This document shows positions 30,445 to 40,010 of a stretch of 64,000 nt of DNA, piece by piece. The translations under genes and the position numbers were made by a program. Each line of letters starts with the position of its first letter. The stretch's first letter is position 1. A model generated the notes under the pieces. The model worked only from the letters and a program-made list of their open reading frames with translations. It was not told where the DNA came from and made no database searches. This stretch comes from Diacronema lutheri. Taxonomy: Eukaryota > Haptophyta > Pavlovophyceae > Pavlovales > Pavlovaceae. The stretch covers positions 1,116,001 to 1,180,000 of the forward strand of contig JAGTXO010000008.1 in NCBI GenBank assembly GCA_019448385.1. Reading direction: 5' to 3'.

Positions 30445-30480
<36 letters not shown>

Positions 30481-30724
30481 GGGCGAAGGCGCGGTCGTGC
30501 TGCTCTGCTTGCAGCAGCGATGCGTGGCTTCTCACGCGCTGCTCCTCGAGCGCGCGCCGCGCTACTTTGCGCGCGTCGAGCACGTGCCCCTGCATGAGAG
30601 CGCCATGGCTGTGCGTTCGTTTGCGGCTGAGCTCGACTGTGAGTTGCTTCGCTTCTCTGCGCCCAGGCGGCAAGAGGCGGAGGGTGAGGGCGCGGCCCTT
30701 CGTTCTCTCTCTCCCTCCCCCTGA
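29873..30724 (+). CDS. METTL21-like protein methyltransferase
   Basis: Single exon, 283 residues. A class I SAM-dependent fold is clear: motif I LRVLEVGAGCGFVALALAHM (residues 87-106), acidic post-I residue in DVLATEQPG, then LPFDYVVGTDVVYTRELVEP, the DxVY signature that marks METTL21/FAM86-type lysine methyltransferases, and a beta-strand VVLLCLQQR. The N-terminal GGCVWETAYLLALWA matches the pre-motif I helix of that family (W/E near the substrate site). A Gly run of about 12 sits between helix and strand and is probably a surface loop. The substrate is probably a lysine on a chaperone or translation factor, by family analogy. Converges on the kinase gene with 59 bp between stops. Confidence 0.82.
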
Positions 30725-30783
30725 GCGTGAACGGCGCTCATGGATGTACGACCGGGGGATGGCCCGGTGTGGCAAAATGACAG

Positions 30784-33700
30784 TTATCGCACCGACGCGG
30801 GCCGCGGCGCGGCAGCCGGCGGCACCACCGGCATCCCCGCCGTTGGGCCGACGGCCGCGCCGACCGCGCCGCTCTCGCCGCCCGGCGCGGCGGCGGCGCG
30901 CGCGGCCTTCTGCGCGGCGAGCAGCTCGTACGCGGCCGTCAGGCTGTCCTTCTCCTTGCCGTGCAGCTGGCGCGCGAGGCCGTCCAGCCGATCCTGCGGG
31001 CAGCCGCGCTGCGCAAGCCAGCCGACGATCGCAGCGTCCGGCTCAGCGGTCGGCGTCGGCTCGGTGCGAAAGTTGGCGGGAAAAACGGGGCAGACACGGC
31101 GCATCCACGCCGAGCACATGACGTCCTGCAGCGAGCAGCGCCGGTGCGGGTCGACGACGAGCATCGCGCGGACGGCGTCGTTGGCCTCCCTGGATGCAGC
31201 GAGTGGCCGGTCCCAACGGCCGGCGAGGACTTTTTTGCGCAGCCCGGACATGTCCGGCGCATCGAACGGGAAAGCGCCCATCAGCATCGTGTACACGAGC
31301 ACGCCCAGACTCCACACGTCCGCCGCGCGGCCGAGATACTCCTGCTGCGCGAAGATCTGCGCGAGCCGCGAGCGGAGAACAGGGGAGAAGGAAGAAGGGG
31401 GGAGGGGAGGAGGGGGTGGGAAGCAGCACGCGACGGGAGGAGGAGATGGTCGCCACGCGAGCTGCGAGCGCGGCGTGGGTTGGCGCGGCGGCAACGGCGA
31501 CGGCGGCAGCAACGCGCGCGCGCCCGCACCTCGGGCGCCGAGTAATGCGGCGATCCGCACAGCAGCTTGAGCTTCTTGCCGCGCTCCGTCGCGACCGCGA
31601 ACCCAAAATCGGCCAACTGCCGGCAGTCGCGCCGGCCGCGGCGCGAGCCGCGCACGCGCGGCGGCGGAGCGCGCGCGACGCGTGCGCGGCGATCGGACGG
31701 CGAGGAGGGCGGCGTGTCGGCGCGCGCGACTTGGGGAGCGCGCCGCGCCGCATGCACGCGCGCCACGCCTCCAGCCGCGCGCCACGGTCGGTCCGGTGCG
31801 CGCGGTCGGTCCGGTGCGCGCGGTCGGTCCGGTGCGCGCGGTCGGTCCGGCGCCGCATGCACGCGCGCCACGCCTCGCGCCCGCACGCGCGTGCGCGCGC
31901 GCGCGGCCGGGCGCGCCGCCGGGCGCCCGCTTGCTGGAGCACGCGGCGCACCTTGACGTCGCCGTTGGCAGCGAGAAGCACGTTGTCGAGCTTGATGTCG
32001 CGGTGCGCGACCGCCTCGACCTCATGCACGTAGTAGAGCGCGCCGAGCAGCTGCGCGACGAGCTTGAGCGCGCGCTCCTCGGAGAAGCGTCGCTCGCCGT
32101 CGAGCGCATCGCGCAACGAGCCGCGTTGCGCGTACTCCAAGACGAGGTGCAGCCGGGACGGCTCGTCGACGACGTGATAGAGCGTGACGACGTGCGCGTG
32201 CGACAGGCGTGCGTGCAGGCGTACCTCCTCGCGCGCGCGCGTGCGCAGCTTCGGGTCGTTGAGACGCGCCTTGTCGATCGTCTTGACTGCGACGACCGCG
32301 CCGCTCAGTCGATGCGTCGCGAGCCGCACCTGCCAGAGCGGCGCGGCGCGAGCGACGCGGCGCGGCGCGGCGCGCGCGGCCCGCGCGCGGCGCGCGGGCG
32401 TGAGCTGCGCGCACAATGGCGGTGCACGGCTGCGCGCACAATGGCGGTGCACGGCTGTGCGCACAGTGGCGGTGCACGGCTGTGCGCACAGTGGCGGTGC
32501 ACGGCTGTGCGCACAATGGCGGTGCACGGCTGTGCGCACAATGGCGGTGCACGGCTGTGCGCACAATGGCGGTGCATGGCTGTGCGCACAATGGCGGTGC
32601 ACGGCTGTGCGCACAATGGCGGTGCATGGCTTTGCGCACAATGGCGGTGCACGGCTGTGCGCACAATGGCGGTGCATGGCTGTGCGACGCGCGGTCGCGG
32701 CGGCCCGTGCGCGTCGGCGCGACGTGGACGCTGGCGGTCACGCGGCGGACGGCGGCCGGCCCGCCGTTCAGCCCGCTCCCAGCCCCACAGCGCAGCCTGC
32801 CGCCCAGCCCGCCGCCCAGCCCGCCGATCAGCCCGCCGCCCGGCCCGCCGCCCGGCTCGCCACCCAGCCCGCCGCCCGGCCCGCCGCCCGGCTCGCCACC
32901 CAGCCCCACGGCCCAGCCCCGCGCCGCGCTCGCCCAGCCCAGCGCGCCGCGCCGCACTTCGCCGTATGAGCCCTTGCCAAGCACACGCCGGCTCAAATCA
33001 TACAGGTCCGACAAAGGCGCGTGCGAGTCGAGCACGGGCACGAGCTCGGCGCTCGGCGCGCGCGCGTGCACGAGCGCGCGCGCGGGCGCGGGCGTAGGCG
33101 CGGGCGTGCGCGCGCGCGCGCCGAGCTGCGCCGCCGGCGGCGGTGGCAGCGGCGGCGGCGGAGGAGGCGGCGGCTCGCCGTCGTCGTCGTCAGCGCCGTC
33201 GATCGTGGCGCGCGGCGGCGGTGCCGTCGGCTGCTGCCGCGCCAGCGGCGCGCGCGCGACAGCGGCGGCGGCGGCGGCGGCGCCACGCGCGCCCGCGAGC
33301 GCCACCTCCGCCTCCTCGGCGCGCGCGGCCGCCTCCGCCTCCGCGCGCTCGGCGGCGCTCGCCGCGCCCGCGCGCGCGTCCGCCGCCGCGCGCAGCGCGC
33401 GGAGCTCATCCTGCTTGGCGCGGCGGAGCGCGTCGAGCTCGGCGGCGCGCGCGGCGAGCGACGCCGCCTCGCGCCGCTGCCGCGCGCGCGCCTCCTCGAT
33501 GTGCGCGTGCAGCGCCGCCGCCTCCTCGCGGGCGCGCGCGCGCTGCTCTGCGAGCGATGCAGGCATCGACGCACGCACGTCCACGTCGCGCTCGCGCGGC
33601 GCGCGCGCGCCGTCCGCGCCGCCCGCGTCGTCGGCATCGCCAGCGCCAGCGCCGCCGCCGAGGCCGCCGCCGCCGACGGCCGCCGCCGCGCGCGCGCGCG

Positions 33701-36530
33701 CGGCGGCGCGCGCGGCGGCCGCGTCCGCCTCGGCGGCGGCGCGCTCGCGCGCGTCCGATGCTGCGCGCGCGCGCGCCTCGGCGTCGTGCGCCGCGGCCGC
33801 GGCCGCGAGCTCGCGCTGCGCGGCCGGCCCGCGCGGGTCGGCGGAGCGCGCGCGTGTGCCGGAGCGCGCGCCGCCGCCGCTGCCACCGCCGCCGCCGCCG
33901 CCGCCGCCCGCGAGCGCGGCGCGCCGCTCGCGATCAAGAGCGTCCAGCTTGGCCGCGCGCTCGGCGAGCGCGGCGAGCGCGAGCTCGCGCGCGGCGGCGC
34001 GCTGCTCTGTAAGCCGCGTGGCCGCCTCGCGCGCGCGCTTGTCACGCTCGGCTTGACGCGCGCGAGCGGCGGCGTCCGCCGCCTCGCGCTCCGCGAGGTA
34101 GTTTGCAGCCTCGGCGCGCGCGCGCTCGGCCGCGTCGAGCAGCGCAGCGGCGGCGGCGCCTCCACCGCCGCCGCCACCACCGCCAGCCGTACCGCCCGCC
34201 GCCGCCGCGGTGTTGGCGGCGAGCGCGGCGCGACGGCGTGCTTCGAGTGCAGCACGCGCCTCGTGCAGCTCGCGCTGCCGCTCCGCCGCCTCTGCGCGCT
34301 CCTCCGCCGCGCGCCGCGCGCGCTCTGCCGCGCGCCGCCGCGCAAGCTCGGCCTTCGCCTCCGCGGCCGTCGCCGCGCGCGCGCCGGCCGCCGCCGCGCG
34401 CGCGGCGGGCGAGACGGGGCGCGTGCCGCCGCCCGGCGCGCCGTCGGCACCGCCGACCGTTGCTCGATCGGACGCGCTTGGCGTGAGGGGCGAGCGCGCG
34501 GTGCTCGCGCCGCCGGCGCGCGCGGGCGGCGCGCGCGCGGGCGTGAGCGGCTGCGGCTGCGGCTGCGGCTGCGGCAATTTCTCGGCGTCAGCCGTGCGCG
34601 CGCGCGGCGGCGTGGCGGCGGACGCGCGCACGGCGGCGTAGGGCGGTGGCGGTGGCGGTGGTGGTGGCTGCTGCTGCTGCCGGTCGGCGAGCGCAGTGGC
34701 CGCCTCAATAGACTTGGCCATCTCCGCCTCCTGGCGGCGAGCCCATTTGGCCGCCTGGGTTTTGCGCGTGCGCGCGGCCGCGGCGGCGTGCTCGGCCGCG
34801 AGCGCGCGCGCGACGGCGGAGCGCGCGAGCGCCTCCTCCTCGAGGGTGAGGCGACGCGCGTCGGCGAGCAGCAGCTGCGCGTCCGCGCCCTCCGCCTCCG
34901 CGATCAGCCGCGCCTCGAGCTGTAGCCGCCAGCGCGCAGCCGCGGCCGCCGCCGCGCGCGCGCGCTCCGTCGCGAGCTGCTCTGTAACCGTCGCGACTCG
35001 TGCGCGCTCGGCGGCCTCCGCGACTGCCGCGTCGCGTGCGGCCGCCTCGGCGTCGGCGAGACGCCGCGCCGCGCGCGCGCGCTCGCGCTGCGCGCGCGCG
35101 CGCGCGAGCTGCTCGGCCTCAAGCGCGCCGAGCGCGTCGGCGCGCGCGCGCTCGGCCGCGCGCAGCGCCGCCGCCGCGTCGCGCTCGGCGGCGGCGCGGC
35201 GCGCGGCGTCGGCGTCGGCGGCGGCGCGCTCGGCGGCGGCTGCCGCCTCCGCCTCCGCCTCCGCCTCCGCGCGCCGCTCCGCCAGCTCGCGCGCGCGCCG
35301 CCGCGCCTCGTCGTTTGCGCGACGCGCGTCTGCCTCAGCCTCTGCGCGGCGCGCGGCAGCCGCCTCGTCCGCCGCGCGCCGCGCGGCCACCTCGTCGCGC
35401 ACGCGCGCGAGCGCCGCCTCCTCGCGCGCGGCCTGCCGCTCGCGCGCGCTCTCGGCCGCCGCGCGCTGCGCCTCGCGCAACGCCTCGCTCTGCCTCCGCT
35501 CGAGCGCCGCTCGCCGCACAAAGTCGCGCGCGCGCGCGCGCTCGCCGCCCATGCCGCCGTCGCCGCCCATGCCGCCGTCGCCGTCGTGGCCATCATCGTC
35601 GTCGTCGTCGGCGGCGGCGGCGGCGACGGCAACGGCGGCGGCCACCGGGCCGCCAAGCCAGGCAGCGCCATCGCCGCCAATCCCAGCCCCGCCACCGCCG
35701 CCGCCGCCGCCGTTCGCCGCGCCGGGCGTCGGCCGCACCTCGTCGCGCGCGAGCACAACGTTGTCGAGTAGCGCAGCGGGTACGAGCTCGCGCGCGGCGG
35801 CGTGCGGCAGCTGGTAGATCGGCTCGCCCACGTCGTGCGCGTGGATCAGGTCGGTGCACAGCGCGAGCGTCGGCTGCGATGCGCCGCCGGTCGCGCCGGC
35901 GGCGGCGGCGGCGGCGGTGGCGCCCGTCACGGCCGCGATGGCGACGTGACCGATCACGGTGTTACACTCTTCGTTCGGTTTGCCCGGGTTGAGGATCAGG
36001 AGCCCGCCGGGGCGGAAGCCGCGCTCGTTGCGCGCGAGCGTGAGCGCGCGCGCGCCCGCGCGCGCCGGCGCGACGAGCTTGGTCATCGCCGTCGCAGACG
36101 TGACGAGTTTACGTCGGTTGCGCAGATGCGCGCCCGCGCCCGCGCCGCCCGGCGGGGCGCGCGGCGCGTCCCACGCGGCGTTGCTCGCGCGGCCGGTCGC
36201 GGGTCCGCTCGGCGGTCGGAGCAGCGAGTTCCACGGCCCGCGGCCGGCGAGCCCGCCGCCGCCGGTGCCACCGCCCGGCGCGCCGCCCGACGCAACGCCG
36301 AGGACCGACGAGACGAACGACGGTGAGTGAAGCGAGCCAACGGCGCCTTCGCGGTGCGCCTGCAAAAAGTCGGCGAGATTAAGCGGGCGAAGCTCGTCCA
36401 CCGCGACGACGGCGGCCGCCGCCGCCGCCTCGCCGCCGCCGGCCGCTCGCGCCGGCGCCGCACCGGCCGCGTCAGCATCGTCCTCGTCATCCTCGTAGCC
36501 GTCAAAGAGCAGCGCATACACCTGCGGCAT
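30784..36530 (-). CDS. Large coiled-coil Ser/Thr protein kinase (CAMK/AMPK-like catalytic domain)
   Basis: Exons 36530-32958, 32329-31952, 31616-31530 and 31356-30784 are all phase 0 and give 1,536 residues. A start at 36629 with an extra intron is an alternative. N-terminus: VYALLFDGYEDDEDD, then a beta-type motif FRPGGLLILNPGKPNEE...HDVGEPIYQL. Residues about 330-1150 are an extreme Ala/Arg/Glu coiled coil broken by poly-Gly and poly-Pro. The kinase domain starts at YDLSRRVLGKGSYGEV and continues VAVKTIDKARL, VAHRDIKLDNVLL, LADFGFAV, GSPHYSAPE and ADVWSLGVLVYTMLMGAFPF. A UBA-like segment follows (AAIVGWLAQRGCPQDRLDGL), as in AMPK-related kinases. The first exon carries the coiled coil and the glycine loop in one frame, so the fusion is not an annotation artefact. 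Confidence 0.82.
31793..31860 (-). repeat. Intronic 18-bp repeat, about four copies
   Basis: Units of GGTCGGTCCGGTGCGCGC in a kinase intron (31617-31951). The same core recurs in the coding region at 49139-49336. Confidence 0.85.
32405..32690 (-). repeat. Intronic 25-bp minisatellite, about 11 copies
   Basis: Units of GCGCACAATGGCGGTGCACG plus GCTGT with a few substitutions, in the first kinase intron (32330-32957). Confidence 0.9.
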
Positions 36531-37109
36531 GGGCGTAAGCCGGTGGTGCGGGCGCGCGCGGATGCGCGTGAGCACGCGCCGATGGCGGGAGGGCGAAGGC
36601 GTGCGCACCGCCACCTGCGAAGCGTTCATCGAGGGAAGTGGCGCCCTTTCACGCACGCCATCGTGGGCCGTTGGCGCGCTTGCTTTTAAAAGGCGGGTCG
36701 AGCAACTCGGCGTCGACGGTCGGCGCGCGCCCGCGCGGCGCTCGAGCGTCGAGTCTCCTGAGCAGTGGCTCTCGCAAGCGCGTGAAGCGACGCTCCACGA
36801 GGAGAGCACGCAGCGCCGCCACGGGTGCGCGCCCAGCCTGATTACGCTCACGGGCCAGGAATCAGGATCTTCGCCCATCTCGTTCACCGCGGCCCTCGCG
36901 CCTCCCCCTTCCCGCCGCCCGACGCCCGTTGGGCGAGCGGCCGAGCTCTTGCCACGCCACGACGAGCTCAGTGCAAAGGGGGCGCGCGCTTCGGCTGGGC
37001 CGTCGATTGCTCGCTGGAGGATCGCCGTTTGCACCTGGGCGCGCACACCGCTCCGCTCCGAGTGCCGCGACTGAGCGACTAGGTCCTTCCTTGCGACAGT
37101 TACGCCAGG
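36531..37109. promoter_or_regulatory. Divergent intergenic region, kinase / coiled-coil gene
   Basis: 579 bp, less GC-rich than its flanks. It may include a 5-codon first exon of the kinase (ATG at 36629). No other feature seen. Confidence 0.35.
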
Positions 37110-37667
37110 ATGGCGGCGTCTCCGCCGACGGGGGGTGCGATGACAGAGGTGACGACGACGGAGCTCGATCAGGCGAAGGCGGACCTGCATGCGGGGAAGA
37201 CGCTGCTGCAGCGTTTTGAGGAGGGCAAGAAGAAGCTCCGGCCCGAGGTCGCTGAGGCGGGCATCGTCGTGCTCGACGCGCTCATCCTCCGCCTGAAAAA
37301 CTTCCGCGCGGGGCTCAAGAAGACGATCGAGGACCGGCGGCAGGAGATCAATGACCTGGACAAGCAGATCGCGACGGTCGCGCCGTCGTACAACAAGGTG
37401 AAGCGCATGCACGACGCGCACGTCGAGGAGCGCGATCGCCTCGTCAAGGAGGTCGCCGAACTCACGTCAGTTATTGAGATGAACTCGAAAGCGGCCGCCG
37501 AGCTGCTCTACAAGGCGAACCGCGCACATGGCACGATCCGCACGCACATGGCCTCTTCACTCGCCGACGTCAATCGTGGGTACACGGTAACCGGCGCGCC
37601 GCTCCCCGGCCGCGAGACCAACCTTCTCCGAAAACCTGTCAAAAGCGCAAACACGCGCGTACCGTGA
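37110..37667 (+). CDS. Small coiled-coil protein, unknown function
   Basis: Single exon, 185 residues. Residues 15-140 are almost entirely helical with heptad Leu/Val and dense Lys/Glu (ELDQAKADLHAGKTLLQRFE, LILRLKNFRAGLKKTIEDRR, DAHVEERDRLVKEVAELTSV). The tail RGYTVTGAPLPGRETNLLRK is basic. Unlike most neighbours the composition is balanced rather than Ala/Gly-rich, which argues for selection on the sequence. I do not recognise the family. Confidence 0.7.
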   Translation: MAASPPTGGAMTEVTTTELDQAKADLHAGKTLLQRFEEGKKKLRPEVAEAGIVVLDALILRLKNFRAGLKKTIEDRRQEINDLDKQIATVAPSYNKVKRMHDAHVEERDRLVKEVAELTSVIEMNSKAAAELLYKANRAHGTIRTHMASSLADVNRGYTVTGAPLPGRETNLLRKPVKSANTRVP

Positions 37668-38026
37668 GCGCCGCGCGCCGCGCCGCGCGCGCGCGCGCGC
37701 GCGCGCGCTCGCAATTGTGGATTGCAATTGGCGCTGCGGTTGGGCAAGGCCGATGCGTGGCGTGCGCGCGCTGGCGGTGGACAGGCGCTGGGGGGGTTGA
37801 GCGTCGCGGGCAGGGCGGGCACGTGGCTGCGGGTCGGGGTCAGCGGCTGACGTCGCGCACGAGCTCTGCGGCTGCGTGCTCCGCTCCCCGTCGCGCCCGC
37901 AGACCACCGTTGCCGCGAAAATTTGGCTGAAACCTGGGAGTTCGAAGTGAGAGTAGACTAGGATCTCGGCTGTCCACCTTGTCCATCCGCCATCGTGGCC
38001 GTCCGCGAGACAGGCGGCCACGCGCG
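37668..38026. other. Intergenic region with CG dinucleotide run
   Basis: A (CG)n tract at about 37678-37710 follows the coiled-coil gene; the rest is presumably the NAR1 promoter and leader. Confidence 0.4.
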
Positions 38027-39763
38027 ATGAGCCGCTTCGGCGTCGTGCTCGACGACCTGAGCGACTTCATCGCGCCGTCGCAGGCGTGCATCAAGCCGAT
38101 GCAAATTGACCCGAAGCGCACGAGCGCGCTGCGCATCGAGCTCGAGGAGAACGAGCCGGTGGGCACGGGCGGCGAGCGCGCGCGCGGCGCGCGGCCGGCG
38201 GCGCGCGACGCGGTCGCAAAGGTGACGCTCAACGACTGCCTGGCATGCAGCGGGTGCGTCACGTCGGCGGAGACGGTGCTCATCGGCCAGCAGAGCGCTT
38301 CTGAGTTCCTCGCGCAGCTCGGAGCGCCGCGGCCCGTTGTCGTGTCGGTCTCGCCCGCGGCGCGTGCGTCGCTCGCGGCGCATTACGGCGTCTCGTCCGC
38401 GCGCGCCTTCGGCGCGCTTGAGGCGGCGCTGGGTGAGCTGGGGTGCGCGCACGTGCTCGACTTGGGCCTCGCCAGCGACCTCTCGCTCGTCGAGGCGGCC
38501 GCCGAGTTTTGCGAGCGCTTTGCCGCCGCGCGCGCCGAGCGCGGCGGCGAGCCAGGCGCGCAACGCGCAGCCGCGCCTTTGCCCGTCCTGAGCGGCTCGT
38601 GCCCCGGCTGGGTGTGCTACGTGGAGAAGGTGCACGGCCACCTGCTCGCGCACATGAGCACCGTCAAGTCGCCGCAGCAGATCATGGGCACGCTCGTGCG
38701 CGCGGCCGAGGCGGCAGACGCGACGTCGCCGGACGCGGACGGCGCCGCCGTGCGCGCCGGCCCACGCGCCGCGCGCGCGTACCACGTGGCGGTGATGCCG
38801 TGCTTTGACAAGAAGCTCGAGGCGTCGCGCCCCGACTTTGCCGAGGGGCCGCCTCAAAGCGGCAACGGCGCATCCGCGCACGGCCCGCCCGGAGGGCCTG
38901 GCGGTGGCGGCGGTGACGGCGGCGGTGGTGGTGGCGGTGGTGGTGGTGGTGGCGATGCGCTGCGCGACGTCGACTGCGTCTTGTCCACCGCCGAGGTGAT
39001 TGAGCTGCTCGAGCAGCGCGGCGTGGACATGCGCGCGCTCGCCGCGCGCGCCAGCGGCGCGCGCGACGCGGCCGCGTCGGCTGGCACCGACGGAGCGCTG
39101 GCGCATGGCGGCGGCGCAGCGCGTGTCCTTGGGGGTGGCGGTCGCGCGCTGCGCGAGCTGGTGCGCGTCGCGGGCAACATGGACGCGTCGGCGGGCGCTT
39201 TTGGCACCTTTCGGGTACCGCCAGGCGGCTCGGGCGGGTACGCCGAATACGTTTTCCGCACCGCGGCGCGCCAACTCTTTGGCGTCACGCTGCGCGCGGA
39301 TGAGCCGCTGGCGTGGAGCGCGGTGCGCGGCAACGCGGACCTGCGCGAGCTCAAGCTCGTGGTGGACGGCGAGGTGCGGCTGTCGTTTGCCACCGCGCAC
39401 GGCTTTCGGAGCATCCAGAACGTCGTGGGTAAGCTGAGTAAGGGCCGTTACGCCTACGACTATATCGAGTTGATGGCGTGCCCGTCCGGTTGCCTCAACG
39501 GCGGCGGGCAGGCGCGGCCGGACGGCGCGTCGGGCGAAAGCGGGAAGGAGCGACTCGCGCGCGTGCGCGACGCGCACCACGCGAGCGAAGGCGAGGCGCG
39601 CGTCGGCTGGCCCGCGCCCGCCGACGACGCGAGGCTCGCCGCTCTGTACGCGCCCGGCGCCCTGCTCGCTGGTGGGCCTATGGCGGACGCGGCGCGCGCG
39701 CGCTTGCACACGCGCTACCACGCGCGCGAAAAGTTTCAGAGCGGCCTCGCGATCCAGTGGTGA
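38027..39763 (+). CDS. NAR1: Cytosolic Fe-S cluster assembly factor NAR1/CIAO3 (hydrogenase-like)
   Basis: Single exon, 578 residues, starting MSRFGVVLDDLSDFIAPSQA as in NARF-family proteins. The N-terminal Fe-S site uses Cys21 (QACIKP) and Cys71/74/77 (CLACSGC). The H-cluster-like site cysteines appear in SGSCPGW, MPCFDKK and MACPSGCLNGGGQ. The protein ends LAIQW; a C-terminal aromatic residue is the targeting signal that CIA clients and NARFL proteins present. Family role: adaptor between the early and late cytosolic iron-sulfur assembly (CIA) machinery; not a hydrogenase. A Gly/Gly-Asp rich insert (about residues 285-315) and an Ala-rich insert near 350 look like lineage-specific loops. 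Clear identification. Confidence 0.95.
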   Translation: MSRFGVVLDDLSDFIAPSQACIKPMQIDPKRTSALRIELEENEPVGTGGERARGARPAARDAVAKVTLNDCLACSGCVTSAETVLIGQQSASEFLAQLGAPRPVVVSVSPAARASLAAHYGVSSARAFGALEAALGELGCAHVLDLGLASDLSLVEAAAEFCERFAAARAERGGEPGAQRAAAPLPVLSGSCPGWVCYVEKVHGHLLAHMSTVKSPQQIMGTLVRAAEAADATSPDADGAAVRAGPRAARAYHVAVMPCFDKKLEASRPDFAEGPPQSGNGASAHGPPGGPGGGGGDGGGGGGGGGGGGDALRDVDCVLSTAEVIELLEQRGVDMRALAARASGARDAAASAGTDGALAHGGGAARVLGGGGRALRELVRVAGNMDASAGAFGTFRVPPGGSGGYAEYVFRTAARQLFGVTLRADEPLAWSAVRGNADLRELKLVVDGEVRLSFATAHGFRSIQNVVGKLSKGRYAYDYIELMACPSGCLNGGGQARPDGASGESGKERLARVRDAHHASEGEARVGWPAPADDARLAALYAPGALLAGGPMADAARARLHTRYHAREKFQSGLAIQW

Positions 39764-39825
39764 TGCTTGGGCGCCTGCCTTGGTGATTGTGAGAAAATGC
39801 TCGTGAGAGTCCGGCTGTGTGGCGA

Positions 39826-39907
39826 GAGTCAGGTCACATGCGCGGGTGATGAAGTGACGATGTGTCGAGTCAGGTCACATGCGCGGGTGATGAAGACGTG
39901 ATGATGT
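39826..39907 (+). repeat. 41-bp tandem duplication
   Basis: GAGTCAGGTCACATGCGCGG starts at 39826 and again at 39867, between the convergent NAR1 and coiled-coil genes. Confidence 0.85.
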
Positions 39908-40010
39908 GTCGGCTCGACTCACGGGGACACTCGCAGCGCAAACCCTGCGTTCGCAGTCACCGAGCAGACTGTCCGAAGGCGGGAGAAAAGCCGCCGCCCA
40001 TCCGACCGTG

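Noticed and set aside
32405-32690. Possible CRISPR-like array (25-bp units)
   Set aside because: The units are head-to-tail with no unique spacers, and the locus is a eukaryotic intron.
38027-39763. Iron-only hydrogenase
   Set aside because: The cysteine pattern, MSRFGVVLDDLSDFI start and C-terminal Trp fit NAR1/CIAO3; the extended ferredoxin domains of hydrogenases are absent.
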